Assembly: GCA_019009955.1 (NCBI GenBank)
Contig: CM032229.1
Location: 83,627,001-83,691,000 of the forward strand
Length of the DNA: 64,000 bases
From: Riptortus pedestris
Taxonomy: Eukaryota > Arthropoda > Insecta > Hemiptera > Alydidae
Direction: 5' to 3'
This document shows positions 63,466 through 64,000 of the stretch, in pieces; the stretch's first letter is position 1; each line of letters begins with the position of its first letter. A program made the translations under genes and the position numbers. The notes beneath the pieces were generated by a model. It did not search any database, was not told the DNA's origin, and saw nothing but the letters and a program-made list of their open reading frames with translations.

Positions 63466-64000
63466 AGCCATACTCAAAGTGTGCTCCACGGAACTCTAGG
63501 GCTCCACAAAACCTCTGTGGGGTTCCGCAAAAATTTTAAAAAATATTCAAAACTCCTCTCTCTCCGTTCGACTGTTTCACGAGATACGTGGGGTCGGGTG
63601 ACTCTTTGACTTGACTTATCAGAGGCACAGATAATTTAGTCCCGCCACAGTACAATCGTACTATGCTGCCGCCGATAGGTAACTACTTTTGTGCGTGCAG
63701 ATCCTTTGGTAAAAACCGCCTCTGAGATATGCGCTATACTTGTGAACAAGCGACTTTCAGCTGTAACGCTCGCAAAGTCGACAATTGTTCGCACTGCAAA
63801 TTTGTATTTCTATTTTAATTTCGGTTTATTTATTTATCAAAGGCGTCGACTCGAGTATCGTTTAGAATGCTCGAGGCTAGGACTATAAAAGCGATCACAT
63901 ATGTCCAACGAGATGTATGATTTTTTTTTAGGAATGGTAGTAGACACAAGTATGGAGTCACTGTTAAAAACGCCTAGCAGAATCCGTAATGAATATCTAA
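63466..64000. mobile_element. possible hAT-type element end, running off the window
   Basis: Begins CAGCCATACTCAAAGTGTGC and continues into CACGGAACTCTAGGGCTCC and GTGGGGTTCCGCAAAAATT, a start typical of nonautonomous hAT elements. The other end and the target duplication are outside the window. Confidence 0.4.

Overview
The window is nuclear DNA of an insect. It is AT-rich, with long introns full of transposons and many (TA)n microsatellites. The recognisable genes are a DIPK2-family secretory-pathway kinase-like gene, four insect gustatory-receptor (Gr) genes and a C2H2 zinc-finger gene. A hemipteran or similar insect is possible, but nothing here proves the order. There are no bacterial, CRISPR or rRNA features. 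Nearly all real coding sequence lies in short spliced exons. I joined them by canonical splice sites and matching phase, and exon coordinates are given in each entry.

Layout. A DIPK2 gene lies on the minus strand at 1977-13292. It has four exons, and its first intron carries a decayed R2-like retrotransposon. Gr-A (minus, 15660-21803) is complete in six exons. Gr-B (minus, 23284-27212) lacks only its first small exon. Gr-C (minus, 32522-34754) has an unresolved 5' end. Gr-D (plus, 37063-41916) is complete in four exons and is divergent from Gr-C. All four receptors share a 3' structure of short phase-0 exons, ending in a tiny exon that carries the TM7 T(Y/F)xxxxxQ signature. Next come two nested piggyBac-type elements (43006-43772 and 44308-46186). 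A zinc-finger gene on the plus strand (50754-61138, possibly starting at 47554) keeps all its fingers in one large 3' exon. The right edge holds transposase relics, a possible retropseudogene and a hAT-like end.

Mobile DNA dominates the rest. The most striking item is a repeat family whose termini read GTCCGTCACGCAGGGGCTGC. One copy (16449-17275) is a near-symmetric giant palindrome with a (TA)n tract at its centre. At least six other copies or fragments occur. Two independent piggyBac-family elements have inserted at TTAA sites inside copies of it. A tRNA-derived SINE, mariner and Tc1-like relics, several non-LTR 3' ends, three other inverted-repeat elements and an inverted duplication of a coding fragment (4181-4391) are also present.

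The genes do not form a pathway. The four receptors look like an old local array: they keep exon structure but have diverged strongly, and only Gr-B keeps the full TYxxxxxQF ending. I found no clearly new multi-gene system. The best candidates for something undescribed are the (TA)-centred palindromic element family and its relation to the nested piggyBac elements.
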